A stretch of 64,000 nt of DNA from Miscanthus floridulus (taxonomy: Eukaryota; Streptophyta; Magnoliopsida; Poales; Poaceae): assembly GCF_019320115.1 (NCBI RefSeq), contig NC_089583.1, forward strand, positions 80,493,928-80,557,927, read 5' to 3'. The notes beneath the pieces are model-generated. The model did no database searches. It was not told the origin of the DNA and saw nothing but the letters and a program-made list of their open reading frames with translations. Numbering within the stretch: position 1 is the first letter of the stretch; each line of letters begins with the position of its first letter. Shown piece after piece: positions 43,507-54,700 of this stretch. Both the position numbers and the translations under genes were made by a program.

Positions 43507-45463
43507 TGTTTGGACACCAGAAAACCCGCCTACAGCGGCTTCTCGTGTGGGAAGTGTGCGGGCGTGCCAGTGTACAATAGTACACAAAAATAAAAGACAG
43601 GAACATAGTATCTTATTAATCATCACGAGTAACAAGTACAAATTCCTAAGAAAAGAATGCGTGCCATGGCCTGCTGATGGCTATCTAACTTGGGCGATGT
43701 GGTCTCCATGGTTCCTGGGGCCTCGGAAGGCTCCCAGTTAATTACCCCTGTGAGCTGAATCACAGAGTACCTCCGATTCTGCTGCTGTGGTCGTCGTCTT
43801 CAATCTTCGCTTCACTTCTCCATGCAGAGTGTTGGTGTAGATGTGGGTGGCGTCGGCGTAAGGGCCTCGTCGGTCCACGAGCCGGTACAACATGGCTGGA
43901 ACATCAGCCATGCCCGCCCGTGTAGTCCGCCTTGTCAGTGTCGAACAGCACGTGGTGTCATCTTGATCGCACTTGCATGGTTGGTGTAGATCGGATCGGA
44001 TCGGACTTCCTCGGCCGCGTCGTCGTGGTACGTTGTAGAACTTGATCATCTGGAGTTGTTGAAGTTGTTGATGAAGACTTGTACGTCGCCTTGTTCGTGT
44101 TCTCGGCACACGTAGACGGCATGTGCATGCATGGCCTGTACGTGCACGTATATGCATGTACATCTAGGCTTCGCATGCCTCTTGTAGTAGTACTTGTATC
44201 TTTTGGTGTAGTACTTGTATCTTCAGGTTCTTGTCCTGGCGGCCGCGTTCGGATCTTAGCCACCAGCTCCACACCACGGGCATGTATGACACCAACAAGC
44301 CGAAGCCCGCCGGCGATGCTCCGCCTACTCATGACGCGATGGTTCTCGCAGTCCAGCTCCGACTTGATCATCCGGCTGCCGCGTCATCCACTTCTCGGCC
44401 AGCCGTGACGCCGGCCGATGTGCATGCTGATGGAAAAGATTGAAAGAAACAATAACTAGATTAACTAGACTAGTTTCTTATTACCCATGGAAGAGATGAA
44501 CACCATCTCCTTGCTTGTAGCCCCTGGTTCCACGAACGGGCGTGCGGCCTTCTGGATGAAGACGCCTGATCGCCGATGGGCTCCCTCGCGGCCAGACGTC
44601 GGCGTTGGCGGATTGCGAATACGCGCTTGCGGCAGGAGAGCCCGGCGGCTCTAGTTGCTTTGTGGATGGAATGTGCGATTAGCTCTTGTTGCCGAGAACA
44701 GCCTGACGGCGTGGAGGTGAGGTCTGATCTCCTCCTTTCATAGAGTCCTGGGGGCTCTTTATATAGGCAACAGCTAGGGTAATGCCGGCCCGTTGGGCTG
44801 CATGCACGCGCCGCCTTTGTTGGTTGCCACCGAGCGAGATATTTGGAGATTTATATTCCGTATACCAAACAAATGTCTCCTTTCTTGGCTGAACAGTGGG
44901 CCAGCACTTTATATGGATTAGCTTCTCACATGCAGTCACTGAGGCATGGGCCCAGCTGACTATAGAGCCTACTACGTACGTATATTCGGTCCAGAGAGGC
45001 TTGCGGCTGATAAACGTGCATGTACGCTAGCTGGCAATCAGTACACGGATCTGCCGGTTGTATATCCCCGAACGTTCTAGAATATTCTGGACCTCGCACC
45101 GAGCAGCGCCGCGTCGCATCGGCCCGGCTGGTGTACAATTATGCGGAAAATACATGGTATAGACCGGCGTATATACGAGCTCTACGGCCGATTCCGGACG
45201 TGTATATATACAAGCGCACATGCGTATCATGACTGCACCTGTTTAGCTCTCTCCCATTGCCTGTCGCGAGCATACCTACACTACATGTATGGACCTGTAG
45301 CACGCAGAAGCTCACACGGTGGTTATTAGCTTCCCTGCCTGAATGCACGTGACACAAGCATATATATGTATATGTATGTATTTTCCCTTTTTTTATATGC
45401 TCGGTGGTACACACAAATAAAAGTGCACATATGGATTTTACCTTGACAAAAATCCATCGAACA
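43507..45463 (-). repeat. Gypsy-2 3' LTR
   Basis: 1957 bp, near-identical to 61488-63443. Differences seen: G/A at 43738, C/T near 44735, two substitutions and a 2-bp indel near 45197-45203, T/C near 45288, and a one-base difference in a T run near 45390. Confidence 0.96.
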
Positions 45464-45480
45464 AATGCCCCCCACCGAGT
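45464..45480 (-). other. Gypsy-2 polypurine tract region
   Basis: Element strand CTCGGTGGGGGGCATTT directly before TGTTCGATGG of the 3' LTR. The G-rich tract is in the required position. Confidence 0.75.
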
Positions 45481-45628
45481 CGAGTTTGGACGGGCATGTA
45501 GCAAGTCCGGACTCGGCTTGGTGAAGAACTGGATGGAGATATGTCCGGGCGCAACAGATTTGCCGCCGTATCTACCAGGGACTCATGAATCTTAGAGTCC
45601 GGATCACGAAAGCATATCCCCAGGGCTA

Positions 45629-45638
45629 CTATATATAT
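45629..45638 (+). promoter_or_regulatory. TATA box of the Gypsy-2 antisense gene
   Basis: CTATATATAT, 166 bp inside the 3' LTR junction and about 236 bp upstream of the antisense ATG. A transcript starting about 30 bp downstream would contain a short leader and then the 5' UTR intron (donor 45779, acceptor 45864). Confidence 0.6.
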
Positions 45639-45864
45639 CGACGTGCTGCAGCACCCCTTTCCATAATCCACGATCTTATTTTCTCGTCGCCCTCTGCCCG
45701 GCGCCGTCCAAGGAAATTAGCTTCCATCTCAGTACGAAGGCAAAGGCAAGCGATCACCAGCTACCCACATCCCTGAAGGTGATACCTGCATTGTCTAACT
45801 TGCTTTCTTTTCTTTGTTAGCTTCTTTCTCTGAGTTCACGACAAGTTGCTGGTCTTTTATACAG

Positions 45865-48153
45865 ATGGGCCGCAATGACGACGACCGCGTAAAAGATTGG
45901 TCTAGCTGTCAACGCCGCTCCCAGCGAGCCAGAGGTGATGAGCATGATAAGAATCCGCCCCGCAAGGAGGAGCCCAAGACTCGTCGCGAGCGTCCGGATC
46001 AAAACACGTCGCAGCCACGCGGCGATACTGCTGGCCAAAACACCTCGCGTCGTGATGGTGTCGAGACTCACGACGACCGTGGCAACCAGGAACTTCAACG
46101 CAAGGAGCATGCAAGACCTGGTGCTGAATGCCAACCCCGTGAAGGCCGTGACAATAAAGACCTTTTGCCGCCACCACGCAAGGGTGACTCAAAGAATCAC
46201 TCCAACCGTGATGGCCAAAATGTTTCGCGCAAGAACAAATCTCGACTGCGCTGTAGGGGCGACACAACCGAACAATACACGATCGAGTATCGTGAGAATA
46301 GGCCTCACCGCCAGATGGTTCTCAGCGATAGCGACTCCGATTCAGAGTCTGCCAAGCACCCCAAGAGAAGGTTGCGCAAGAATACGGGTGACCGCACCGA
46401 TGAAACCACGAACGGGCAACGGGACCAGTCCTCGTCCAAAGTGGCTTTAGGCAGGAGGACGCACTCAACGGCGGTCATCGGCGGCGTGCTTGAGAAGTCG
46501 CCCCAGCAACCCAGTCCAGAGAAGAAGCCACGTCAGCATGACAAGATCGTTGAGGGTAAACCACCCTCTGACATGCCAGATCGCGCTGTCATAGTCGTTG
46601 GTCTTCCTGCCAACACAGGTCAACTCCCAGCTCCCTGCATGCCGGCTAAACCCATACAGCTTTCTGCGGCCGCACAGGTGAGTCCATTGTTTAGTTTTTT
46701 TTCTTTTGTTTTTTTTAATGCAAATATCCTGAGTTTCTGATACATATCATTATTTCTTTTATAGGGCAAAGCCAGTTTGCCCCCGGCGATCGACACCATC
46801 AACGACCTGCTGGAGATTGACTTTGATGACACAACTCCCCTTGTTGGTTTGGGCGATGATAGCGTAAGCATGCTTCATCAAGCTCCTCACGTACTTCCTT
46901 TGACATCATAATAATCTTTTTTTTAATAATTTTGTCAAGTCCTTCCCGTGCGAAGACCTGAGCGGTACCCCTCCATGGGAGGGTGTCTCGTTTGAAGAGA
47001 CACTTAGCTTTTTGACGGACTGCGTACAGGTTCTTCCTCCCCTTGCCGAGGTTGTAGATGGCGAGCCTGCAAATACAGAACAGCCCCAAGCCGTTACACC
47101 GTCCCCTGCGTTAGATCCAGTACAGGGACTATCAGCCGCCAACCCCGCACAGATCTTACAAGACAGCGTTCAACAAACGCCAGCCCAAGGTGCCACGGTA
47201 GCTGAGCCAGAGAATGGCCTCGCTCTTTTGGCCAATGGTGGGGCTACAGAAGGTAATCAAGCTTGCCTCCTTTATATATCGCATAGCACCCAAGTACATG
47301 AGATTTATCTACTGATTATTCCTTTCTTTCTTTCTTTTTTTTTGCAGCTGACGAAGAGATGGAGGATCAGGTACCTCTCTCTAAGCTAGTGGTTATGAAA
47401 AAGGAGGATGCCGCGCATCTTCAGCTAGTAGCTCGAGCCAGCGAAATCAATCGCACGCTGGGCATGCTTATTGAAGCCTACGGTTTCCTAGACGACGACA
47501 CCTCTTTTGGTCTTGACCTCACTGAAGACCCGCATGATGTACGTGCGACTTTGATGGACCTCCGAAAGCTGTTGGAAGAGGTCCCCTTTGACCGGCGCAA
47601 GGTCCTTCGCAACGTCAACCAAGCGCTGGTTTATTGGACCACCGTATATGAAGAGCCACGACCCGATGACTTGGAGCGGCTCATGACCCATTTGAGGAAG
47701 CTAAAAGAGGGTCTTGAGGGCAAGACGCCTTTCCCAACCGACACCAACTCTTCCGCGGAGGCAGGTCACCAACACCTTGACGAACTAGGCGTTGCTCATT
47801 CCAAGAGCACAGCCGCAGTGGAGCGTGGGACCGAGGATGGCAACGGCGCTCGAACCAAAGAGGCGGCTTCCAAGGCAAAGTGGCAAGCCGCACGCGGGAA
47901 GGTCAACGACCTCAAAGCAACTTTGCAGGCGGCTCAAGCGCTCGAGAAGGAGTCCCTCAACTCATTGGCCAAATACAGGAAGTACAGGGAGCAGTGTGAG
48001 CTAGACGTCAAGTTACACACGACCAGACTTGAGCAGTTCGAGGAGTGCCAACATACCATGGAGTCTAGGCTGGAGAGCCTCCGCCGACTAGAGGACCCTG
48101 TGGCCCTGAGCATCAAGGCTATCATGGCGTACTCCCTGCCTGAGATGGATTGA
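45865..48153 (+). CDS. Gypsy-2 antisense gene, multi-exon, intact; charged coiled-coil protein of 676 aa
   Basis: Runs opposite to gag-pol. Coding exons are 45865-46677, 46765-46863, 46940-47252 and 47348-48153, after a likely 5' UTR exon ending at 45778. All introns start GT and end AG; each is 76-95 bp, typical of plants. Phase holds across every join, giving 677 codons including TGA with no internal stop. ATG 45865 directly follows an acceptor (TTTTATACAG); an in-frame ATG at 45814 would lie in the proposed intron. The N-terminal 270 residues are Arg/Asp/Gln-rich with repeated RGDT-type motifs, a DSDSDSES acidic patch near residue 155 and a KHPKRRLRK nuclear-signal-like patch. The middle is Pro/Ala/Gln-rich. 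The last third has a helical region and a coiled coil (about residues 555-650). No known domain or catalytic motif. Antisense extra genes are known from Tat elements; function here is unknown. Confidence 0.75.
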
Positions 48154-49519
48154 AGCTTCTCCCTAGTTAGGCCGCATCCGTAGCAGCTCCATATAGGAGA
48201 TTATTATTTCGTATTATCACTCTTTTGCATGGACTCCAATGTTCGAGTCCCCTTTTTTTAATTTAGAATTTTATATTGCATGAACTTTAGTTAAATAGGG
48301 CATGGCCTGACGCATGCACCTTCCTTTATATCATATATTATATATACCATATATCGAGTGAACAGATTATATTCACCCAGCTAGCACAAGGCTCGTGTTC
48401 ATTGCTCTTTATTATTCCTGGCCGGTATGCGACGATAGCCTGACTTAGACCACGTACGTAGGCCTTCGTTTGTGTTTGTTATGCTCGCCGACGGTATAGT
48501 ATATACCTAATTTCGCCGTTGTTGACGCTATTGCGGGTAGCGTCGACCCACCGGAGGTAATCTCGTCGTTACCGCCGCCAGTGTTGCAGCAGATGTGTCA
48601 TGGCCGTCTCACGCGCACACAAGTACATCGGCATCATGCGGCGACATTGAGTTTATTATTATCTCTGTCTTTCTCAACGGTGCTAAGACAAACCATCGAA
48701 TTGGGAAGGTAGCGCTTAACTTCAGCTCGTATGCTACCCAATCGATGATGCCTGATCAATCGTACGTGCATACAAGACACGTGCGCATGTGTGTCTTTTC
48801 ATTCATCAGGTGAGCCAACGTACGTATACTCGCTGCCCTAAACCAGGCTCAAGATTGCCAGTTTAGACACACAAAGGTATAGCTCGTCCTTCCGCGTGGC
48901 GACAACTTAGCATCGATCGCGCGCGATCCGCACTATGTTCTCACGCTCGCACGCAGACGTCGCGTACTTCAGTAATTTCCACTGTGAGCGAAAGCAACTT
49001 TGCCGCGCTCATGGACGCGCAAGGCTTGCCCATCAACTATATGTACATCGCTCGGGCTCAACCACCGACACTCGTCGCGTTACTTGATAAAGCACGGCAC
49101 CTGTATCGTGGTCCATGAAGTTGTTCATGTGTGGACACACATCGCAACACATAGGGCGTTAACTTTCTTCCCCTTGACGATGCCATGGTTAGGCTATCAA
49201 GCCAAGCAGGCAGCAGCTTACCACGGTTCATGACTTTAGCGATGCTGGATTATTTGCGTGTGCGTATAAGTTTACACACTTCTCGCACAAGACATGCATC
49301 TACATACTGCAATCAACTGGTCAACACAAAAGTGCACAACTGAACACGGCATCTTGCCAAAAAATTTTTATCACTTCAGAACAGTACACATGATACATCC
49401 GAGTACATGTTGTGAGACTCCTTGAACAGAGTCTCATGGAACTCAGCTTATAGTAATTAATAGATAAGCATACAAGAGGTGGCACGAGCGTAGTCGTGCG
49501 CGTGCGCCCCAGCTCCCGT

Positions 49520-49643
49520 GTGATTTTCACCACAGCTTGGCCGATTGGCAAGTCTTGTTCCACGGCGCCCCCGGCTCTAGCGTGATTTTCACCGTCGCTT
49601 GGCCGATCGGCAAGTCTTGTTCCGCGGCGATACGCCCTGGCGC
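49520..49643. repeat. 62-bp minisatellite, two copies
   Basis: Units start at GTGATTTTCACC (49520 and 49582) and share GCTTGGCCGAT-GGCAAGTC and TTGTTCC-CGGCG. Confidence 0.85.
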
Positions 49644-50144
49644 CGTTGTTGTTGGCCATTGGCATGCGCATACAACAATGGCCAAGTCGCTCACATGAGG
49701 CCGCCCATGTCTTGGTTGCTTGACATTGCCAACGTCTCTGAGAAACATTGTGTCTGTGCTCGGCATGACAACCGCACTACTTATAAAAGGGTACCCCATC
49801 GTGGGTGCTCCTTTTTATTATTATTTTTTTTTATTTATTTTTTTTATTTTTACACAGGTGAAGTAGCAAATGGGAAGTAACAAGACAAACAAAATAGAAC
49901 CAAGAGGCAGCAAGAAAGCAAAGCTGAGAAAAAAAACGAGAAAAAGCAAAGAATAATAAAGAAAATAAAATAAATAAATACCTTGGTGACGTTGTGCTGA
50001 CTCCAAGGGATGATATAGAGACTTATGTTGGCGCCAGATCATGGCGTTGGCCAACAGTAAGTCATGGGGTTCCCTTGGAGCCATGTTGAGGAGGCGTTGA
50101 CCAGTCAGGGAGTTGTGGCGTTTTGTCGGGGCCGTGCCGTGGCG

Positions 50145-50300
50145 CTGATTGACAAGCTTGTCGCCGCATTTCGTCGGGCCGTGCTGTGGCGTCGTCCGAC
50201 AAGCGTGTTGTCGCATTTCGTCGGGCCGTGTCATGGCACCTTCCGACGAGCATGTAGGGCTTCAATGGGGCCATGTTGCGGCATTGGCCAATGATGTGTC
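50145..50300. repeat. ~49-bp minisatellite, about three copies
   Basis: Units share GACAAGC or GACGAGC, TTTCGTCGGGCCGTG and TGGC, then C-TCC before the next GAC. The third unit diverges after GACGAGCATGT. Confidence 0.75.
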
Positions 50301-50441
50301 CATCAGGTCCTTATGGTGGCGTTAGCCCACCGGACGCCCTTGAATTATCTTCGACTTGAGGTGTAAATGCCGTGTAACTTGGCGAAGACGTTTGTCAACC
50401 TGACAACCACTTTGAAGTTGTATCGTGGTATGAACAAGTCA

Positions 50442-50613
50442 GGTTGAAGGGTTTCACAGCTTGACACTGGCCGCACTGGCGCATCGCACTGCTCCCGAAT
50501 TGTGATTTATCAATCCGACCCCCACTTGTAATGGTGTATTGGGGTGTAATCAGCCGGGTTGAAGGGTTTCACCGCTTGATGCTGGCCGCACTGGCGCGTC
50601 TTACGGCTCCCTA
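50442..50613. repeat. 115-bp spaced direct repeats
   Basis: GGTTGAAGGGTTTCAC starts at 50442 and 50557. Each is followed by GCTTGA--CTGGCCGCACTGGCGC and ends in GCTCCC. Confidence 0.85.
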
Positions 50614-51708
50614 TTGTAGCGAAACGATGGACCTGCAACACTACAAGAGAAACAACTAGCTTGTCTGAAGCTGACTGACATCGCTAGGGTAATGTGAGTA
50701 TAATATGAAATCATTGAAGCAGGAGGATTGTTTGTGGTGTATTTTTTTTTAAATGTTGGCTTTCCCATTGGCATTAGCTATATGAGCAGTTTGAGATAGG
50801 ATAGCCGGGGGACATAACCATCAGGCACCGTTGCATAACCATAGCAACACGGCTCCCGTGATTTACCCCGTTGTGTGCTTGAATGTGTGGACCTCTGCTT
50901 CAGTGTCTCCACCAGGGTGTTGGGAATTCTTGTTCGAGACTCCCTTGCATTGAGTTAAGCCACAGCCTACTCGCACTCTCTAACATGGAGGCGTAGGTAC
51001 GGCTGCGTTGGTGTTGTGTTTTGTTGGGTAATGGCTAAGAAATTCGCCATCATTTTTGCCGAGGACGGTGAATGACTACCTCCGCCTTCCATTTAGTGTT
51101 GAGCTTGATGTTTGAGCTATTTGGCCACTTCTTTGGCGACCATTTTTCTTTGCTCTTTTTTTTTGCTTCAATCCGAGGAACTTGGAGTGTAGCCATTCAC
51201 CTTTGTGTAACTAGGTGAATCCTCACTGGCGTTGTGTGTTTTTCTTGTGGTCCCTTGTTGTCACCTTCCGGGGTGGCAAGAGGCTGCACACTTGGCGAAA
51301 CTTGTGTTGTACCAGGTAGCCCTTTCTTGCTCTTCTCCTATAGTCTTCCCTGGAGGGTGTGTCGCTTCATGTAAGGAAGCATGAGCGGCGTGGTCGCCTC
51401 GCTGCTTAGGAGTGGCCCGAACTATCTTCCCACTGCCCCAGTGAAGATGCGTTCAGCGTCCGTCGTGTGTTGCGTGATGTGGCGGCTTGTCACGAGCTCC
51501 ATGCGCCTGGTTGTTGTGCCCGGGCTCTCTGGTAAAGCCCCGAGGCCGTCGAATCCTCCACTGCAGCTATAGCCGGGTAGGGAGAGCCTTTGTGTGTTTT
51601 TTTTGTTTGCTCTCCATGGAGAAACGACCATCCGTGCAATAGATAGTGCACGCTGACCATCTCAAGGAGAGGAGAAAGAAAAAAAAACGTTTTTTTTGTG
51701 TGTTTTTT

Positions 51709-54700
51709 TTATGCAAAATATTTTTTTAAGAACCTCCCGTTGATCGGCGGCATTGGTCGAGCTCCCCGTTGGTCGACTAGCTGGTAAGCGCCTCCGTCAT
51801 AGACTTGTTCGATGACGTACGGACCTTCCCACTTGGGCTCGAATTTTCCCTTCGTCTTGTGTGTGACGACAATGGGACGTCGAAGCACGAGCACCAGCTC
51901 GCCCTTCCGGAAGACGCGCCGCTTGACGAGCTTGTTGTAGGCCCGCGCCATGTTTTGGCGATAAAGCTCCAGCTCTTGTACAGCGTCAAGACGTCTCTCC
52001 TCCAGGGTGTCGAGCTCTTGGAAGCGGAGTCGGACCTGTTCATCTTGAGTTAGTCCATCATGAATAGCCACCCGTAGTGATGGTAGCTGGATTTCCAAAG
52101 GCAAAACTGCCTCACACCCATACACAAGAGAGTACGGGGTAGCTTGTGTTGGGGTACGAACCGTGACGCGGTACGCCCATAATGCTTCAAAGAGACGATC
52201 ATGCCAGTCCCTTCTATACTTGTTCACCGTCTTCTTTAGTATCTTGCCGAGCGTCTTGTTGAACGCCTCTATCATCCCGTTTGCCTGGGGATAATAGCCA
52301 GTGGAGTAGTTCCACTTTATCTTGTACTTGTCCATGAACCTGTGCATTTTGTCTGACCTGAAAGCTTTAGCATTGTCGGATGTAATACGGTGTGGAATTC
52401 CGAAGTGGTATATAATGTGCCGCTCCAGAAAGTTGATGGCGTTAGCGCTTTTCACCTCACGCAGTGGTACTGCCTCTGCCCACTTGGAGAAGTAGTCCGT
52501 TGCAGCGAGGATGAAACAATGACCTCCAGAAGAAGGAGGGTCAACGGGGCCGATGACGTCTATGCCCCAAGCGTCGAACGGCCACGAAGGGACCATTGGT
52601 CGTAGAGGGACTGGAGGTAGATGCTTGAAGTCACCATGGATTTGGCAACCATGACATGTCTTCGCCACCTTCAGGCAATCTGCCATGATGCCCGGCCAGT
52701 AGTACCCAGCCAAGCGGATGCTATGGTACATCTTTGGCCCGCTTTGGTGTCCGCCACAGATTCCGTGATGCACCTCCTTCAAAATCTCATCAGCTTCGTG
52801 ATGGCTGACGCATCGGAGGAGCATTTCTTGCCCATAGGCACGCCTATAGAGCACGCCTCCCTTGTAGATATAGGAAGGGAGTCATCGTTGTAGTTGGCGC
52901 CTCTTCACAGCATCGTCGGGGAGAGTGCCATGCTTGAAGTAGTCGATGAAGGGTTTGCGCCAATCATCATCTTCGACGGCGCATGCGGTGACGGTGTTAA
53001 CCTCGTGCTCCTCTGGGATGAGCTCCAGCACCGCGGGAAGCAGCCACCTCTCCTCGACGGTAACTTGCGCGGACTTACCCTCAGGAAGGGCGAGTGCCGC
53101 TGCAAGTTTGGCCAACGCATCAGCTGGAGCGTTCCTACTTCGCGGGACATGAAGAATTTCAATATGTTTGAATTCATTCATGAGCTTCCGGGCTGCCTCA
53201 CAGTACGGCATAAGCTCTGGTTTGCGAACCTCATATACCCCATTGACCTGTCGAACAATCAGTTGAGAGTCCCCATGAACCCATAGGGAACATACCTCCA
53301 TGGAAAGTGCTAGGAGAAGGCCGAAGATGAGCGCTTCATACTCCGCTTCATTGTTGGAGCACTCCTTGAGAAGGGAGAATGAATGGTACATCACTCCTCC
53401 TCGGGGGTTCTTGAACACCAATCCAGCTCCCGCTCTCCGTCTTGGGGCACCGTTTAGGGTGTCTTCTACTCGCGAAGCGCCATCAAAGTAGAGCTCCCAT
53501 GGAGCTTCGATCTCGGTGGTGAATACCTCTTGATCGGGCAACTCGGCGATGAGCGGAGAGTCATTGGGTACAGGATGTGCCACAAGGAACTCGGCTAGAG
53601 CTTGTCCCTTGATGGCTTTTTGAGGCACAAAGGTGATGTCAAACTCCGTCATGAGTAGCACCCATTTTGCTAGTCGCCCGGTGAGCGTGGGCTGACTAAG
53701 CAGGTATTTTATTGGGTCCGCTCTTGCCACCAATTGGATCCCATGCGCCAACATGTAATGCCTTAACTTCTTCAAGGCAAAGATCAGTGCCAAGCACAAC
53801 TTCTCAATGGGAGAGTAGTTGCATTTGGCACCTACCATGGTGCGGCTTAGGTAGTAGCACGCCACTTCTTTGCCTTCGTCATTGTATTGTGCAAGTAAGG
53901 CGCCTAGCGAAGAAGGCTGAGCAGCAATATAAAGAATGAGAGGGCGCCCTTTTACAGGAGCTGCCAACACAGGAGGATTAAGGAGGTACCTTTTGATGCT
54001 GTCGAAGCAATTTTGGCACTCCTTGTCCCATACGAATGGTGCCCCTTTCTTCATTAGCTTGGAGAAGGGTTGTACACGCCCGGACAGGTTGGAGATGAAG
54101 CGTCGAATGTAGGCTAGATGTCCTTGGAGCGTCCTCAACTCCTTCAACTTTTGGGGCGGCGGCATCTCGAGGATGGCGGTGATCTTCTTTGGCTCGATCT
54201 CGATGCCACGATGTCGGACGATGAAGCCGAGGAAGACGCCTGACCGAACAGCGAATGCGCACTTGAGGGGGTTCATTTTGAGCTGGTGTTGACGTAAACG
54301 CTCGAACACCACCTACAAGTCATCTTGATGGTCTTTGCGGTCTTTTGTCTTCACCACCATGTCATCGACGTAGCACTCGATGGAGTGGTGGATCAAGTCA
54401 CCGAGTATGTGCGTCATAGCTCGTTGATAGGTGGCACCAGCGTTCTTCAACCCGAAGGGCATCACCGTGTAATGGAAGTTGCCCTTAGGTGTTCTAAATG
54501 CGGTGTCAAGTGCATCGACAGGGTCCATTTTGATTTGGTTGTATCCAGACGACCCATCCATGAAGGACAAGGCATCGAACCCGGTAGTAGCGTCGACCAC
54601 CATTTCCGTGATCGGAAGAGGGAAGTCATCTTTAGGGCAAGCTCGATTCAAGTCGCGGAAGTCAACACAGACTCGCACTTTCCCATTCTTCTTCTCCACG

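Larger units (their letters stand above)
48154..51708. other. Non-coding interior of Gypsy-2 between integrase and antisense gene
   Basis: 3.6 kb without a supported gene. Contains a T-rich block near 49810-49850, an A-rich block near 49930-49980, several minisatellites, and T runs just after the integrase stop (51660-51730). Both convergent transcripts should terminate here, but no clear shared terminator is visible. Confidence 0.7.

Noticed and set aside
43738..44371. Overlapping 137-141-codon minus-strand frames in the Gypsy-2 LTR, repeated at 61719-62352
   Set aside because: Identity between LTRs reflects recent insertion, not selection. Arg/Thr-rich low-complexity content with no family match.
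45814..45864. Earlier in-frame ATG for the Gypsy-2 antisense gene
   Set aside because: It falls between a good donor (45779) and acceptor (45863-45864), so it is most likely intronic; the ATG at 45865 directly follows the acceptor.
50064..50294. Tandem repeats resembling a CRISPR array
   Set aside because: Imperfect head-to-tail units without spacers in a plant retroelement; a minisatellite.
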